Shown: piece after piece, positions 9,218 to 20,987 of the stretch | Position numbering within the stretch: the first letter of the stretch is position 1 | Layout of the letters: every line of letters begins with the position of its first letter | Assembly: GCA_011958945.1 (NCBI GenBank) | Contig: BLLT01000018.1 | Span: 1-33,598 of the forward strand | Direction: 5' to 3' | Origin: Lachnospiraceae bacterium | GTDB taxonomy: Bacteria > Bacillota > Clostridia > Lachnospirales > Lachnospiraceae | Length of the DNA: 33,598 nucleotides | Position numbers and translations under genes: made by a program | Notes under the pieces: generated by a model | What the model saw: only the letters and a program-made list of their open reading frames with translations | Database searches by the model: none | What the model was told of the DNA's origin: nothing

Positions 9218-11623
9218 ATGAAGAAAAAAAGAAATAGTAAACGGATGCCCTTTGATGAATTTTATAGCAATGGTTTTTTAGAACTAGGACGGATAGGAAA
9301 TGTAGTATCTTTAAAAAATAATTTTACGGAAGCGGACGTTTTGGAACGAAATAAAGAATTGGCACAGCAGTATGATGAAAAGAAGGCTGAAATTGATGCA
9401 TTGATTATGGATATTCGGGAGAATATTAGTAAATGTGAACCTTTATCGTTATTGATGGCAGCTACGGAACGTGGAATGTTTAATATGTTAAATACTGTTT
9501 CTGAAATACAGATAGAAGGAAAGCAAAATTTTGAGTTAAGGACTGTTGAATATATACAGAGTATTTTAGTTTCTCAGGAAAGCTATTTTGAGGAGATTCA
9601 TAGTAATCAAGAAGAATTGATAGAAAAAGTGCTAGAAGAAGTTGATGAGCTGTATATGAAAACACAGATTTTTTATATTTATTGGGCGGCAAAGACAACA
9701 ATTGATGATAAAGATTTGAACGAAAAAGATATACAGTATATTATGGAAGCTCAACTTATGGGGAATGTGCGAGGAAAAAGATACCAATTTCAACAGCTCA
9801 CGAATCTAAAAACTTTGTTGTTACCTCATTCGGGAAAAATGGAAGAATTATATGGGGTGTCAGCACAGGATTTGTTAGCAGGATTAGAAAAATTGGAGTA
9901 TTCTTTGTCAAGTGCTAAACTTGATTCTTGGAAAGGAATGTTTAACGAGTTTCTAAAGTTCCAAAAAGCATCAGAGGGAAAAAGTTCGGAAGACATTGAA
10001 AAACTCTTTGATGAAATACGAGAAAGCCAACAAAATTTGGAGTTAAGTAAAAAGTGTTTTGGAACAGATCTATATGATATAAAAAAAGTAACGGAATGGG
10101 ATGACAGATTAGTAAATAGTTTGTCATGGGATATTGGTGAATGTAGGGAATTTATAGATGGGGGAATTTTTTCGGGATGGATTATTCGAGATTTGCCTGT
10201 TCAAAAGAAACCTTTTATAAAAATAAATGGTGTTAGTTATTGCTTTGATTATTATAATCTATTTGATAATATTTATCGTATTATTCAAAAAGATATGAAA
10301 AGACATGATAGTAAATATACAACACGATGGGCAGACATACAGCAAAGAGCAAGTGAAACTTTGGTAGAAGAACAATTTAAGCGCCTTTTGCCGGGGTGTC
10401 AGTCTTATGTGGGAAACTATTACCCAATAGGAAATTCATTAAAGAAAATGGACGAAAACGATATAATAATACTATATGATGACACCCTCATTATCGCAGA
10501 GGTTAAAGCAGGCTCTTTTACATATACTCCAGCAATAACAGATTATAAGGCGCATAAAAGCTCCTTTGATTCGTTGATTGGAAAAGCTGATTATCAGTGT
10601 GAAAGAACATTAAGTTATATAAATAATGCCGAAGAAATAACTTTTTATGACGATAAAAAGAATGAAAAGGTGACTTTTAATAGAGGAAAATATAAAAATG
10701 TATTTACATTTTGCGTAACGGTTGATAATTTTAATGCTTTTGAAGCAAAAATTGAGAAGATGAATTTTTTGCAGGTAAATAGTGGAACAATAGCGATAAG
10801 TGTGGATGATCTGGAAGTTTACACAGCGTATTTTGATTCACCATTATACTTCTTACACTATTTAAAACAGCGTAAAGCAGCAACAAGGTCAAAGACTTTA
10901 TTGCTTAGTGATGAGCTGGATCATTTGGGGATGTATATTGTTCATAATAACTATGAAATGTATGCAGGTGAATTTGATGATTGTAATTCATTTGCTGCAT
11001 ATGGTTATAGAGAGGATTTAGATGCATATTTTGCAAGTTTGCATTGCAAAGAAGTAGAAAGTGCTAAACCAGTACAGGAAATTCCAAATGAAATTAGAAA
11101 AATTATTTCTGTTGTGGAAGAAAAGCAATTATTTGGAAGAGTATCTTTTGTGAATTTTTTGTTGGATTATGCGCCTGAAACGAGAAATCAACTTGTGGAA
11201 ACAATTCATTATTTATTAAAGCGACAGAGGGAGATAGGCAGAATGTTTCCAGCATTTAGCAACGGAGATGTAATGCATGGATGTTTTGTAAAACAGAATG
11301 GGATTAAAGAGTTTGGCGAAGAAGATAGACTTAATTATATGTATGCAAACATGATGAAGGTAGGACAGAATGAAAGTTGGTATATTCTTCTTGAATATGA
11401 CGAATCAGATGAATTGCAGGATGTCACTTTTAAAAAATTATATATTGAGGATATTGACAAAGACGGGTATGATAAGAATAAATTAGAAAAATTTGCAGAT
11501 GTAATTTATCAAAATAGGGTTGTAGAAACATTGAAGAAACAGCATAAAAAGAAGATATATCCGAATGATCCATGCCCATGTGGTAGTGGAAAGAAATATA
11601 AAAAATGCTGTGGCAAAGCGTAA
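9218..11623 (+). CDS. predicted PD-(D/E)XK-like nuclease with C-terminal SEC-C zinc motif (cargo)
   Basis: 801 aa, ATG with AGGAG at 9206-9210. Residues 1-330 are helical and Glu/Lys-rich without a recognised domain. The middle carries D415 and E428-V-K430 after hydrophobic strands (DIIILYDD, TLIIAEVKAG), the pattern of a PD-(D/E)XK nuclease core resembling NERD or Mrr folds. The last residues are a SEC-C motif: C786-P-C788...C797-C798 with GSGKKYKK between, which binds zinc. Codon use is clearly more AT-rich than in the flanking ICE genes, and the gene has its own promoter candidate and terminator, so it looks acquired. A stand-alone nuclease in an ICE accessory slot suggests anti-phage or anti-plasmid defence, but that is inference; the fold call rests on the short motif only. 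SEC-C is also found in proteins unrelated to defence. Confidence 0.7.
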   Translation: MKKKRNSKRMPFDEFYSNGFLELGRIGNVVSLKNNFTEADVLERNKELAQQYDEKKAEIDALIMDIRENISKCEPLSLLMAATERGMFNMLNTVSEIQIEGKQNFELRTVEYIQSILVSQESYFEEIHSNQEELIEKVLEEVDELYMKTQIFYIYWAAKTTIDDKDLNEKDIQYIMEAQLMGNVRGKRYQFQQLTNLKTLLLPHSGKMEELYGVSAQDLLAGLEKLEYSLSSAKLDSWKGMFNEFLKFQKASEGKSSEDIEKLFDEIRESQQNLELSKKCFGTDLYDIKKVTEWDDRLVNSLSWDIGECREFIDGGIFSGWIIRDLPVQKKPFIKINGVSYCFDYYNLFDNIYRIIQKDMKRHDSKYTTRWADIQQRASETLVEEQFKRLLPGCQSYVGNYYPIGNSLKKMDENDIIILYDDTLIIAEVKAGSFTYTPAITDYKAHKSSFDSLIGKADYQCERTLSYINNAEEITFYDDKKNEKVTFNRGKYKNVFTFCVTVDNFNAFEAKIEKMNFLQVNSGTIAISVDDLEVYTAYFDSPLYFLHYLKQRKAATRSKTLLLSDELDHLGMYIVHNNYEMYAGEFDDCNSFAAYGYREDLDAYFASLHCKEVESAKPVQEIPNEIRKIISVVEEKQLFGRVSFVNFLLDYAPETRNQLVETIHYLLKRQREIGRMFPAFSNGDVMHGCFVKQNGIKEFGEEDRLNYMYANMMKVGQNESWYILLEYDESDELQDVTFKKLYIEDIDKDGYDKNKLEKFADVIYQNRVVETLKKQHKKKIYPNDPCPCGSGKKYKKCCGKA

Positions 11624-11641
11624 TTATAATAGTATTGAATT

Positions 11642-11672
11642 GCACTTAGGAGAAATCTTAGGTGCTTTTCTT
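11642..11672 (+). terminator. intrinsic terminator after the SEC-C gene
   Basis: GCACTTAGGA, a GAAA tetraloop, then TCTTAGGTGC form a 10-bp stem with two G-U pairs, followed by TTTTCTT. It lies 19 bp after the stop codon and isolates the cargo gene from the leader region downstream. Confidence 0.8.
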
Positions 11673-11706
11673 ATATTAAAAATCCGAGGAAAGGAGCAGA
11701 CAAAAA

Positions 11707-11757
11707 TTGAATAAAGTTTACCGTCACTGGTGGCAATGGCTTATGAACGAACCATAG
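11707..11757 (+). CDS. 16-codon Trp-rich leader peptide ORF upstream of the 3055-aa gene
   Basis: A TTG start at 11707 is preceded by AAGGAG at 11691-11696 with 10-base spacing. It encodes [16 protein letters not shown] and stops at TAG 11755-11757. Codons 8, 9 and 11 are Trp; they lie in the 5' arm of the hairpin at 11729-11762, and the stop lies in its 3' arm. This geometry is that of a translated leader whose ribosome position decides whether a terminator forms, as in trp-type attenuation or the tetM leader of Tn916. No protein evidence exists; the ORF is short, but SD, spacing, stop position and hairpin agree. Confidence 0.6.
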   Translation: MNKVYRHWWQWLMNEP

Positions 11758-11768
11758 CCACCTTTTTT
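11729..11768 (+). terminator. attenuator-like intrinsic terminator overlapping the leader ORF
   Basis: GGTGGCAATGG (11729-11739) pairs with CCATAGCCACC (11752-11762) over 11 positions with one A-A mismatch, followed directly by TTTTTT (11763-11768). It lies 42 bp before the ATG of the 3055-aa gene and after the leader ORF SD, so by default it would stop transcription into that gene unless a translating ribosome melts it. Confidence 0.75.
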
Positions 11769-11809
11769 ATTGCCTAAAATTACGAAAAACTAAGAAACGG
11801 AGGTTTACA

Positions 11810-14800
11810 ATGAGAAAATATGACGTGATTTCCGCACTCTCCGAAGAAACATCAAAAAGGGTGACGAGAAATGAAGAAAGCTGGAAGAAATATCTGAACA
11901 CAGCTTCAAGGCTCTACAAATACCCGTTCAAAGACCAGCTTCTTATCTATGCCCAAAGACCGGACGCCACAGCCTGCGCTTCCATAGAGATATGGAATGA
12001 AAAAATGCACTGTTGGGTGAATAAGGGCGCAAAGGGGATTGCGCTTCTTGATGAAGAAGGGAGTCCCTACACCGGACTGCGGTACGTCTTTGACATATCG
12101 GACGTGCATAAGGCAAGGCGCATCGGGCGTTTTCCTCAGCTTTGGGAGATGCGGGAGGAACATCAGGAAGCGGTTCTGAACCGTCTGGAAGGGATTTACG
12201 GGGATACCAATAAGGAAGCCGGGTTTACGGACAGGATCAGGGAGATTGCTTCCCGGATTGCACAGGACTGTTATGGGGAGCTTGCTTCGGATATGGAATA
12301 TCTGAAAGAGGGAAGTTTTCTGGAGGAACTGGACGAGCTGAATATCGCTGTTCGTGTCCGGGAAACGCTGGCGGACAGCATCGCCTACACCGTCTTAAAG
12401 CGGTGCGGCATGGAAGATGCGGAGCTGGCAGAGGAAATCCAGTTCCCTTATATCCATGAGTTTAATACAATAGAAACCCTGTCACATATCGGTGACAGCA
12501 TATCCGATTTATCCAAGCCTGTGCTTATGGAGATTGGCAAAGCAATCGGGGCGTATGACAGGGAAATCGCCGGAAAGGAAGCATCAAGAAATTTTGGCGA
12601 AAAAGGACTTGCAAATACCTCTGACACACGCTATAATGCTTTAAAGCGTGAAAGCAAAACAGAGGACGTACAACCTACCACACAGACCGGAAATGCCGGG
12701 GAAAGGGGAAATAATGATGAATCTGACCTACGAGAAGAACGGGGATTACATGATACCGATGTTACAGGTGGACGAGCAGCCGGAGGGGACGCTCACGAAA
12801 TACGGGCTGATGAGGAAGAATTACTTACAGGAACACAAGAAGGGGATTTACACCGGGCTTCTGCTGAAAGGGAAGCTGAAAGAGCATCTTCTGACCATTC
12901 AGGAGCAGGCGGAGCAGAGGATGGAACTGCTGACCGGGCAGATGATGAAGCAGGAGGGAGTGACGGAAAAACTCAAGGCGGAGAACCAGATGCTCTGGGT
13001 TCAGAAGATGAACAGCATCAGGCACTCGGCGGAGGAGATCGTGCTGAGGGAACTGGTATACAGTCTGTAAATGAGGAAGAAATAACTGAAAATAAGGAAC
13101 TGACAGAGCCGGGTAATGGAGAAAGCGCATTATCCGGTTTTTCTTTGTCTGGCGAGGAAATCATTAACAGGCATTGGGCAGAGATTGAAAAGGGGATTTT
13201 GCAGTTTGATGAATTTATGGTGCATAAATGCCCGGATATTGCCGGGGTAATGCTTTTTGAGCCGGATAAGGATAAACAGACGGAATACATCAAAAACAGT
13301 TACCGTCATGGGGAAAACACAGAGTTTTATGTGGGGAAAGAAAGAGCCGGATACAGGGCGGACGAAAGCGGTATGACGCTTTGGAACGGAACATATGCAC
13401 ATCGGAAAGCAGAAGCAGTTATTACATGGGAAGCTGTGAGGGACAGCATCGCCTTTTACATGGAAAAGGGCGAATATCTGAAAGAGGGGCAGATACCGCA
13501 GTGGGAAGAACCGAAAGAAACGGAAGTTTACCAGCAGCTTAGTCTATTCCCAACGATAGAGGAACAGATCGGCACAATAGAAGCGGCGCAGGCAGGAGAG
13601 AAATATATCATGCCCGCCGCTTTTTCTCTGCCAAAGGAGCAGCTTGAAGCCATTTTACGCACAGGGGGCGGACGGGATAACAGCAGGAGCCGCATTTATG
13701 CCAAGTACCAGCAGGGCAAAACGCCGGAGGAAATGGCGGAGTTTCTCAAAAATGAGTACCGGACTACGGGGAAAGGCTTTGATTTTGGCAGCAATCCTAT
13801 TTCCGTCTGGTTCAATGAATCCGGCATGAGCATCAGCTACGGGATGTCTGCAAAGGAAAACCCGGTTGCGGTGATGGGCTGGCAGGAAATAGAGGGCGTT
13901 GTCCGTTCTATGGTGGAGAATGGCTCTTATATGGGCGCAAATGAAGTGTTCCTTGTGGATGCGGTGGAACGCCAGAGGGTGTCAAATGACCTGTTCAATT
14001 TCTTCCGGGACGGTATCGGGGAAATCCCGGAGAACATACCGATTAAGACTTACAACCACCCGGAGAGCATGACAAACCTCTGCGAGCTTTTATCCACGCA
14101 GGAGGGGCGTGATGTTGTCGCCGGGGAGCTTTCCCACGCAAAAGAGCAGATTGAAGCCGGGGAAAAGCAGATAAGATGGCGGTATGTAAAAAAGCCGGAG
14201 CATCTGCTTTCAGAGATTGCGGATTTAAGCACAGAGAAAACGGAATACCCGGTACAGGACAGCGTGGAGGTGCTGCATGAGGATTTTATTACGCAGGATG
14301 AGATAGACGAGCGTCTGACGGGCGGCAGCAATGTTCATCATGGGCAGTTCCGTATCTATGAGTATTTTATGGAGGGGCATGACAGGAAAGAAAACATTGC
14401 CTTCCTTAAAAATGAATATGGGACGGGCGGCGGCTCTCCCGCCTTAATCGGTTCAGACCGGAGCGATGAATGGCACGATTCCAAAGGAATCAAACTGGGG
14501 AAAGGCAGGATAGGCGATCCATACGCAAAGGTGCTTTTAAAATGGAATGTGGTGGAAAAGCGCATCAGGGAGCTTGTCAGTGCGGACAAATACCTTACGC
14601 CGAAGGGGAAGGAAGCCTTTGCACAGTACAAAAAAGAGCAGGCGGAGGAAGCCATGCGCCGGGAGCAGGAAAAGCTGGAGCATGGTGTCCGGGTGGAGTG
14701 CAAAGATGCCATAGAAAAAGCGATTGCGGAGAAATTTGACGGTTACACCCTTCCGAGGGATACCGCAGAGGGCGTTATCCGGCAGTATGGGAAAGAGCGT

Positions 14801-17800
14801 GTAGAAATTGTCCTTGCCACTACAATTACACGTTTATCCCATGACGGGCGGTTTTCCACCAACAATAAGGAATGGGCAGAAAGCCTTGTGCCTTCCGTTG
14901 ACTGGAAGTCAGTGGATTATACTGTCACTTCCCACCCGGCTGTTTTGGACGGTTTCACCAATCAGGCAAGGCGGTATATAGAGCATGACAGAGAACCGGA
15001 AAAAATGGCTGTACCGGAGCAGGAAGCGGAAATTTCCGGGGACAATATTCAGAGTCCCGAACCGGAAAATAAATCCAGTGAAAGTGAAAAGGCTCTGGTT
15101 GAAAGGTTAGCGGAAATGTCCGCAGTGGTAAAAATCTGCGGTGCGCTGTCCATGAAAGATGTGGTCGGCTGGAATGAGGATACCGGGGCGGTTGCCATAG
15201 AGGACGCTGACAGGAGGTTAGAGGGCAAGGCAGTTTATGACACCCTGTTTCTGGAAGCCGCCGATTATGTACTGATGCAGTCATTAAGCGGCAATGCGGA
15301 AAAAGCGGTGGAGATGGATGCTCTGCTGAAGGAAGCACAGAAGTATGCGGCACGTTATGAGAATGAGCCAGAACAGCAGAGGGAAGGACACGCTGCGGAA
15401 GTATCTGAAGCAGAGCTGGCAGGAGAACGCCGGGAGGAAAATCACCCGGATGCAGAGCCGGAAAAACGGACAGAAGAACCGGAACAGGAAGAAACAGTAC
15501 GCTTTACGGTTACGGAAACTTCGGATGCCTTTACAGAGCCTTATGCGGTGTGGGACAGCGAAATGCAGGATTATTATGTAACAGGCGATGGCACAGTGCC
15601 GACATTTGACACACCGGAGGAAGCGGATGTTTTTTGTCAAAATCTCAACGGAGATTTACAGGGGAAAGAATCAAAAGATATTGTATCAGAGCCGGAAAAT
15701 GTTACAGAGGAAACGGAACAGCCGGGAACGGAAGATGTTTCAGGCGCAAAAAATTCTGCTGAAAAAGATGATTTCCCCGACATTGACACACAGGCTATCC
15801 GGGAAGGTCTGGAAAAAGCGGGCATTGTGGACGGGCAGGTTGTAGATGAAAATGCTTTGGAAAACAGCCCGTTTATCCGGCAGGTCATGGGGGATGTGGA
15901 AACTCTGACCGGGGGCAATCCGCCAGAACCGGGGAAGGTTTCAGGAAAACAGCCGGAGATTGATAAATCAGGCGCAGTCAATTATCATATCTCTTTCAAC
16001 GAAGCGGAGAACACAGGAAAAGGCTTTGCGCCGAAAGAGAAGTTCCGGCAGAACGTGGAAGCCATACGAACCCTTGAAAAGATTGAAAGTGAACGCCGCA
16101 CTGCCACACCGGAAGAACAGGAAGTTTTAGCAAAATATGTGGGGTGGGGCGGTCTTGCCGATGCCTTTGATTCTTCCAAAGCGAACTGGGCGAATGAGTA
16201 TCAGGAATTAAAAAGCCTGCTATCCCCGGAGGAATACGCTTCCGCAAGGGAAAGCACGTTAAATGCCCACTATACAAGCCCGGTCATCATTCAGGCAATC
16301 TATGACGCAGTGGGGAAAATGGGATTTACCAGAGGGAATGTGTTAGATCCCGCCGCAGGCATTGGGAATTTCTATGGCTGTCTGCCGGAGGAAATGGCGG
16401 GAAGCAGGCTGTACGGGGCGGAGCTTGACGGGATTACCGGGCGCATCGCAAAACAGCTCTACCCTCATGCGGACATTCAAATCACAGGCTTTGAAAACAC
16501 CACCTATCCCAATGACTTTTTTGACGTGGCGGTGGGAAACGTGCCTTTCGGACAATATAAAGTGTCTGACAGGCAGTATGACAAGCATAACTTTTTAATC
16601 CACGATTATTTTTTTGCAAAGACTTTGGATAAAGTGCGTCCGGGCGGCATTGTTGCCTTTGTCACTTCAAAGGGGACGATGGATAAGAAAAACCCGGAGG
16701 TGCGGAAATACCTTGCACAGCGGGCGGAGCTTTTAGGGGCGGTCAGGCTCCCGAACACAGCCTTTAAGGAAAATGCGGGTACGGAGGTCACTTCGGACAT
16801 TCTGTTCTTAAAGAAGCGTGACCGGGTATTAGACATTGAACCGGACTGGGTGCATCTGACGGAAAAAGACGGTATCGTGATGAACCAGTATTTCGCAGAC
16901 CACCCGGAAATGGTGCTTGGAAAAATGGAGATGGTTACAGGGGCGCATGGCATGGAGAGCGCCTGTCTGCCGGATGATTCCCTTCCCTTGTCGGAACAGC
17001 TTAACCATGCGCTTTCCTATGTAGAGGGCAGCATCGAGCAGGCGGATTTTAACGAGATTGAAGATGAACTGGCAAGGGAGAACATACCCGCCGATCCGGA
17101 TGTGAAGAATTATAGCTATACCGTAGTGGACGATAAAGTGTATTACCGGGAAAATTCCATTATGAAGCCTGTGGACGTTTCGGAGAAAGCGGAGCAGCGC
17201 ATGAAGGGCATGGTGGCGATCCGGGACTGTACGCAGGAACTGATAAACTTCCAGTTGGAAGAATACCCGGATGAAATGATTAAAAACAAACAGACGGAGT
17301 TGAATCAGTTATACGATGATTTCTCCAAGAAATTCGGTCTTATCAGTTCACAGACCAATAAGAGGGCGTTCAATCAGGATTCCAGCTACTGCCTGTTATG
17401 TTCCCTTGAAAATCTGGACGATGAGGGGAACTTCATTGGAAAAGCGGATATGTTCACGAAGCGTACCATTAAAAAGCAGGAAGTTGTGACGAGCGTGGAC
17501 ACAGCCAGTGAAGCGCTGGCGGTATCGCTTAGCGAGAAGGCGGGCGTGGATTTAGCCTATATGTCGGAGCTTGCGGACAAGAGCGTGGAGGAAATCACAA
17601 AGGAGCTTGCCGGGGTAATCTTCCAGAACCCGGTCACAGAGGAATGGGAAACCGCAGACGAGTATTTAAGCGGGAACGTGCGGGAGAAGCTGTCAGTGGC
17701 GAGAACCTTTGCAGAAAACCACCCGGAATATGCCATTAACGTGTCCTCACTGGAAAGCGTACAGCCGAAGGAGCTTGACGCATCGGAGATTGAGGTGCGT

Positions 17801-20800
17801 ATCGGCGCAACATGGATTTCCACAAAATATATTGAGGACTTCATGCGTGAAACCTTTGAAACGCCGGGATACCTGCTTGAACGTAAGACAATGGGCATAC
17901 AGTATTCAGGCGTGACCGGGCAGTGGAACGTGAAGGGGAAAAATGCGGACAGGGGAAACGCACTTGTCAATATGACCTACGGAACAGGGCGGGCAAACGC
18001 ATACAGGATTTTAGAGGATTCCTTAAATCTGCGTGACACCCGTATTTTTGACATTGTGACAGAGGACGGGAAAGAAAAAAGAGTCCTCAACAAAAAGGAA
18101 ACCATGCTTGCAAGCCAGAAGCAGGAAGCAATCCGGGAAGCCTTTAAGGACTGGGTGTTTCGTGATCCGGAGCGCAGGCAGGATTTATGCGCAAAATATA
18201 ATGAGCTTTTCAATTCCACCAGACCGAGGGAATATGACGGTTCGCACTTAAAATTCCCCGGCATGACACCGGACATTGTACTCAGACCGCACCAGCTTAA
18301 CGCTGTGGCGCATCAGTTATACGGGGACAACACGCTCCTTGCCCATTGCGTGGGGGCAGGCAAGACCTTTGAAATGATTGCGGCAGCAATGGAAAGTAAA
18401 AGATTAGCATTGTGCCAAAAGAGTTTATTTGTTGTGCCGAACCACCTGACGGAGCAGTGGGCGAGTGACTTCCTGCGCCTGTATCCGGGGGCGAATATCT
18501 TAGCGGCAACCAAGAAAGATTTTGAACCCGCCAATCGGAAAAAGTTCTGCTCCAGAATCGCAACCGGGGATTACGACGCTGTGATTATCGGACATTCTCA
18601 ATTCGAGAAAATCCCGCTTTCCACCGAAAGACAGATGGCGATGATTGAAAGGCAGATAACGGAAGTTGAAATGGCAATCGAAGCGCTCAAAGCGGAAAAT
18701 GGCGAGCGTTACTCCATTAAACAGATGGAAAAAACAAAGAAATCACTGTCCGCAAGGTTGAGCCGGTTAAATGATTCCAGCCGGAAGGACAATGTTGTGA
18801 CCTTTGAACAGTTGGGCGTGGATCGGCTGTTTGTGGACGAAAGCCATAATTATAAGAACCTCTTTTTATACACAAAAATGCGGAACGTGGCGGGCATCGC
18901 ACAGACGGAAGCGCAGAAATCCTCGGATATGTTTGCAAAGTGCCAGTACATGGACGAACTGACCGGAGGGAAGGGCATCACATTTGCGACGGGTACGCCA
19001 ATCTCAAATAGCATGACGGAATTATACACTAATATGCGTTATCTCCAGTACAACACCTTACAGCGATTGGGGTTAGGGCATTTTGACAGTTGGGCGGCAT
19101 CATTCGGGGAAACTCAGACAGCCATAGAACTTGCGCCGGAGGGAACTGGATATAGGGCAAAAACAAGGTTTGCCAAGTTTTTCAATCTGCCAGAACTGAT
19201 TGCATTATTTAAAGAGAGTGCGGATATTCAGACGCCGGATATGTTAAAGCTGCCTGTGCCGGAAGCGGATTATGAAAATATTGTGTTAAAGCCGAGCGAG
19301 TACCAGCAGGACATGGTTCAGTCACTTGCGGACAGGGCGGAGGCAGTCAGGGACAGGAAAGTGCAGCCGAACATCGACAATATGCTGAAAATCACCAACG
19401 ATGGAAGAAAGTTAGCGTTAGACCAGCGGCTCATCAATGATATGCTTCCCGATGAAGAAAACTCCAAAGCCACAACCTGTGTGGATAAGGCGTTTGAGAT
19501 TTGGGAGCATACAAAAGAGCAGAAATCGGCGCAGCTTATCTTCTGCGATTTATCCACACCGAAGGGAGATGGGACATTTAACGTATATGAGGACATCAGG
19601 GATAAGCTCATGGCGAAGGGAGTGCCGGAGCAGGAGATAGCTTTTATCCATAACGCCAATACGGAAACAAGGAAAGCGGAGCTGTTCGCAAAAGTAAGAA
19701 GCGGGCAGGTTCGTTTTTTGTTAGGCTCAACCGCAAAAATGGGAGCCGGAACCAACGTGCAGGACAGGTTGATTGCGTTACACCACCTCGATGTGCCCTG
19801 GCGTCCGTCCGACATTGAACAGCAGGAAGGGCGGATTTTAAGACAGGGCAACATGAATGACAAGGTAAAGATTTTCCGGTATGTGACGGAGGGGACATTC
19901 GATTCGTACAGTTGGCAGCTTATCGAGAACAAGCAGAAATTCATTGGGCAGATTATGACGAGCAAATCCCCGGTCAGAAGCTGTGAGGACATAGACGAAG
20001 CGGCTCTCACTTATGCCGAGGTGAAAGCTCTGGCAACGGGCAATCCCTACATAAAAGAAAAGATGGATTTAGATATTCAGGTATCCAAGCTAAAGCTGTT
20101 AAAGGCGAACCACACCAGTCAGAAGTACCGCTTAGAGGACAATATCGTGAAGCATTACCCTGTGCAGATTGCTTCCATGAAAGAACGCCTTGCGGGGTAT
20201 CGTGCCGACATTCAGACCTACGCACAGAATAAATTCCCGGATAAAGACACTTTCTCCATAAAAATCGGGAACCGGGTATATACGGACAAGAAGGAAGCCG
20301 GGGCAGCACTGATTGATATGTGCCGGAGCGCAAAACAGCCGAATATGGCAGTCACAATCGGGGAGTATCAGGGGTTTAAGATGAGCGTTTCCTTTGATTC
20401 GTTCTTTTCCAAGTTTACGGTGAATTTAAAGGGCAGCATCAGCCATGAGGTGGAAATCGGCACTGATCCGTTGGGAAATTTGCAGAGGTTAAGCAACGCC
20501 TTAGAGGGCATGACCGGGAAAATGGAAACGGTGGCGCAGAAGCTGGAGAACGTGGAGCATCAGCTTGAAACCGCAAAGGTGGAGGTCACAAAGCCATTCG
20601 CACAGGAAGCAGAGCTTGCGGAGAAGCTGGAACGCCTGACAGAGCTAAATGCCCTGTTAAACATGGACGAAAAGGGCGGCGATGGGATTGATATGGACGA
20701 TGAGCCGGAGAATGACGGGGAACAGGAGGAACTTGATACAGAGGAAATGGGGCGTGATGCGGAAGCGGTGGCGGATGCGCCTTTCAGACCGCAGGTGAAC

Positions 20801-20977
20801 CGGGCAGTATCGGAGAAGGTGGCGGAGCATGGGAAGGAGAGGATGTTAGCCGACAGTCCGAGAGGGCGCATTTCCGTAAAAGAGAAACTTGCCGAGATGC
20901 GTGAGAGGGCATATGGGCAGAAACAGCCGGAAAAGCCGGATATTTCAAAAGGTAAAGGAAAAGAGGAAAGTTTATAA
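11810..20977 (+). CDS. giant polyvalent protein: ArdC-like N domain, N6-adenine methyltransferase, SNF2 helicase
   Basis: 3055 aa, start ATG with CGGAGG upstream. Residues 1-250 resemble the ArdC N-terminal (ssDNA-binding) domain ([20 protein letters not shown]) and end in ADSIAYTV, like the ArdC zinc-ligand region, but no HEXXH is present. Residues about 300-430 are a low-complexity acidic linker. Residues about 610-720 and 830-940 are two related repeats (GG...RIY...FLKNEY pattern). Methyltransferase motif I is [13 protein letters not shown] at 1511-1523 and motif IV is NVPF at 1577-1580 (NPPF is usual). The helicase has GAGKT at 2182-2186, DESH at 2343-2346, ATGTP at 2393-2397 and [10 protein letters not shown] at 2671-2680. 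The C-terminus has GRISVKEKL at 3019. Proteins of this kind are proposed to modify and remodel ICE DNA in the recipient. The gene is intact; another gene is nested in it at 12714-13070. Confidence 0.9.
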   Translation: MRKYDVISALSEETSKRVTRNEESWKKYLNTASRLYKYPFKDQLLIYAQRPDATACASIEIWNEKMHCWVNKGAKGIALLDEEGSPYTGLRYVFDISDVHKARRIGRFPQLWEMREEHQEAVLNRLEGIYGDTNKEAGFTDRIREIASRIAQDCYGELASDMEYLKEGSFLEELDELNIAVRVRETLADSIAYTVLKRCGMEDAELAEEIQFPYIHEFNTIETLSHIGDSISDLSKPVLMEIGKAIGAYDREIAGKEASRNFGEKGLANTSDTRYNALKRESKTEDVQPTTQTGNAGERGNNDESDLREERGLHDTDVTGGRAAGGDAHEIRADEEELLTGTQEGDLHRASAEREAERASSDHSGAGGAEDGTADRADDEAGGSDGKTQGGEPDALGSEDEQHQALGGGDRAEGTGIQSVNEEEITENKELTEPGNGESALSGFSLSGEEIINRHWAEIEKGILQFDEFMVHKCPDIAGVMLFEPDKDKQTEYIKNSYRHGENTEFYVGKERAGYRADESGMTLWNGTYAHRKAEAVITWEAVRDSIAFYMEKGEYLKEGQIPQWEEPKETEVYQQLSLFPTIEEQIGTIEAAQAGEKYIMPAAFSLPKEQLEAILRTGGGRDNSRSRIYAKYQQGKTPEEMAEFLKNEYRTTGKGFDFGSNPISVWFNESGMSISYGMSAKENPVAVMGWQEIEGVVRSMVENGSYMGANEVFLVDAVERQRVSNDLFNFFRDGIGEIPENIPIKTYNHPESMTNLCELLSTQEGRDVVAGELSHAKEQIEAGEKQIRWRYVKKPEHLLSEIADLSTEKTEYPVQDSVEVLHEDFITQDEIDERLTGGSNVHHGQFRIYEYFMEGHDRKENIAFLKNEYGTGGGSPALIGSDRSDEWHDSKGIKLGKGRIGDPYAKVLLKWNVVEKRIRELVSADKYLTPKGKEAFAQYKKEQAEEAMRREQEKLEHGVRVECKDAIEKAIAEKFDGYTLPRDTAEGVIRQYGKERVEIVLATTITRLSHDGRFSTNNKEWAESLVPSVDWKSVDYTVTSHPAVLDGFTNQARRYIEHDREPEKMAVPEQEAEISGDNIQSPEPENKSSESEKALVERLAEMSAVVKICGALSMKDVVGWNEDTGAVAIEDADRRLEGKAVYDTLFLEAADYVLMQSLSGNAEKAVEMDALLKEAQKYAARYENEPEQQREGHAAEVSEAELAGERREENHPDAEPEKRTEEPEQEETVRFTVTETSDAFTEPYAVWDSEMQDYYVTGDGTVPTFDTPEEADVFCQNLNGDLQGKESKDIVSEPENVTEETEQPGTEDVSGAKNSAEKDDFPDIDTQAIREGLEKAGIVDGQVVDENALENSPFIRQVMGDVETLTGGNPPEPGKVSGKQPEIDKSGAVNYHISFNEAENTGKGFAPKEKFRQNVEAIRTLEKIESERRTATPEEQEVLAKYVGWGGLADAFDSSKANWANEYQELKSLLSPEEYASARESTLNAHYTSPVIIQAIYDAVGKMGFTRGNVLDPAAGIGNFYGCLPEEMAGSRLYGAELDGITGRIAKQLYPHADIQITGFENTTYPNDFFDVAVGNVPFGQYKVSDRQYDKHNFLIHDYFFAKTLDKVRPGGIVAFVTSKGTMDKKNPEVRKYLAQRAELLGAVRLPNTAFKENAGTEVTSDILFLKKRDRVLDIEPDWVHLTEKDGIVMNQYFADHPEMVLGKMEMVTGAHGMESACLPDDSLPLSEQLNHALSYVEGSIEQADFNEIEDELARENIPADPDVKNYSYTVVDDKVYYRENSIMKPVDVSEKAEQRMKGMVAIRDCTQELINFQLEEYPDEMIKNKQTELNQLYDDFSKKFGLISSQTNKRAFNQDSSYCLLCSLENLDDEGNFIGKADMFTKRTIKKQEVVTSVDTASEALAVSLSEKAGVDLAYMSELADKSVEEITKELAGVIFQNPVTEEWETADEYLSGNVREKLSVARTFAENHPEYAINVSSLESVQPKELDASEIEVRIGATWISTKYIEDFMRETFETPGYLLERKTMGIQYSGVTGQWNVKGKNADRGNALVNMTYGTGRANAYRILEDSLNLRDTRIFDIVTEDGKEKRVLNKKETMLASQKQEAIREAFKDWVFRDPERRQDLCAKYNELFNSTRPREYDGSHLKFPGMTPDIVLRPHQLNAVAHQLYGDNTLLAHCVGAGKTFEMIAAAMESKRLALCQKSLFVVPNHLTEQWASDFLRLYPGANILAATKKDFEPANRKKFCSRIATGDYDAVIIGHSQFEKIPLSTERQMAMIERQITEVEMAIEALKAENGERYSIKQMEKTKKSLSARLSRLNDSSRKDNVVTFEQLGVDRLFVDESHNYKNLFLYTKMRNVAGIAQTEAQKSSDMFAKCQYMDELTGGKGITFATGTPISNSMTELYTNMRYLQYNTLQRLGLGHFDSWAASFGETQTAIELAPEGTGYRAKTRFAKFFNLPELIALFKESADIQTPDMLKLPVPEADYENIVLKPSEYQQDMVQSLADRAEAVRDRKVQPNIDNMLKITNDGRKLALDQRLINDMLPDEENSKATTCVDKAFEIWEHTKEQKSAQLIFCDLSTPKGDGTFNVYEDIRDKLMAKGVPEQEIAFIHNANTETRKAELFAKVRSGQVRFLLGSTAKMGAGTNVQDRLIALHHLDVPWRPSDIEQQEGRILRQGNMNDKVKIFRYVTEGTFDSYSWQLIENKQKFIGQIMTSKSPVRSCEDIDEAALTYAEVKALATGNPYIKEKMDLDIQVSKLKLLKANHTSQKYRLEDNIVKHYPVQIASMKERLAGYRADIQTYAQNKFPDKDTFSIKIGNRVYTDKKEAGAALIDMCRSAKQPNMAVTIGEYQGFKMSVSFDSFFSKFTVNLKGSISHEVEIGTDPLGNLQRLSNALEGMTGKMETVAQKLENVEHQLETAKVEVTKPFAQEAELAEKLERLTELNALLNMDEKGGDGIDMDDEPENDGEQEELDTEEMGRDAEAVADAPFRPQVNRAVSEKVAEHGKERMLADSPRGRISVKEKLAEMRERAYGQKQPEKPDISKGKGKEESL
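12714..13070 (+). CDS. tnpV: TnpV family protein, nested out of frame inside the 3055-aa gene
   Basis: 118 aa in the +1 frame relative to the giant ORF. ATG at 12714 (or 12717) follows AAAGGGG at 12702-12708. The sequence has the TnpV family signature as I know it: [14 protein letters not shown] near the start, [40 protein letters not shown] and a C-terminal [12 protein letters not shown]. In the giant protein the same DNA encodes only low-complexity linker (residues 302-420), so the constrained frame here is tnpV. TnpV is a small protein of unknown function often found with transposons and ICEs. It is probably a real gene in a dual-coding region, not a shadow, because family-like sequence spans the whole length. 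Confidence 0.8.
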   Translation: MMNLTYEKNGDYMIPMLQVDEQPEGTLTKYGLMRKNYLQEHKKGIYTGLLLKGKLKEHLLTIQEQAEQRMELLTGQMMKQEGVTEKLKAENQMLWVQKMNSIRHSAEEIVLRELVYSL

Positions 20978-20987
20978 GGAGGGCAAA

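Noticed and set aside
15345-15581. 78-aa and neighbouring basic frames nested in the giant gene
   Set aside because: Unlike tnpV they show no family pattern, only basic low-complexity readings of the acidic linker.
19318-20010. 230-aa open frame on the minus strand
   Set aside because: Opposite the helicase domain with conserved motifs; Ser/Leu/Cys-rich shadow.
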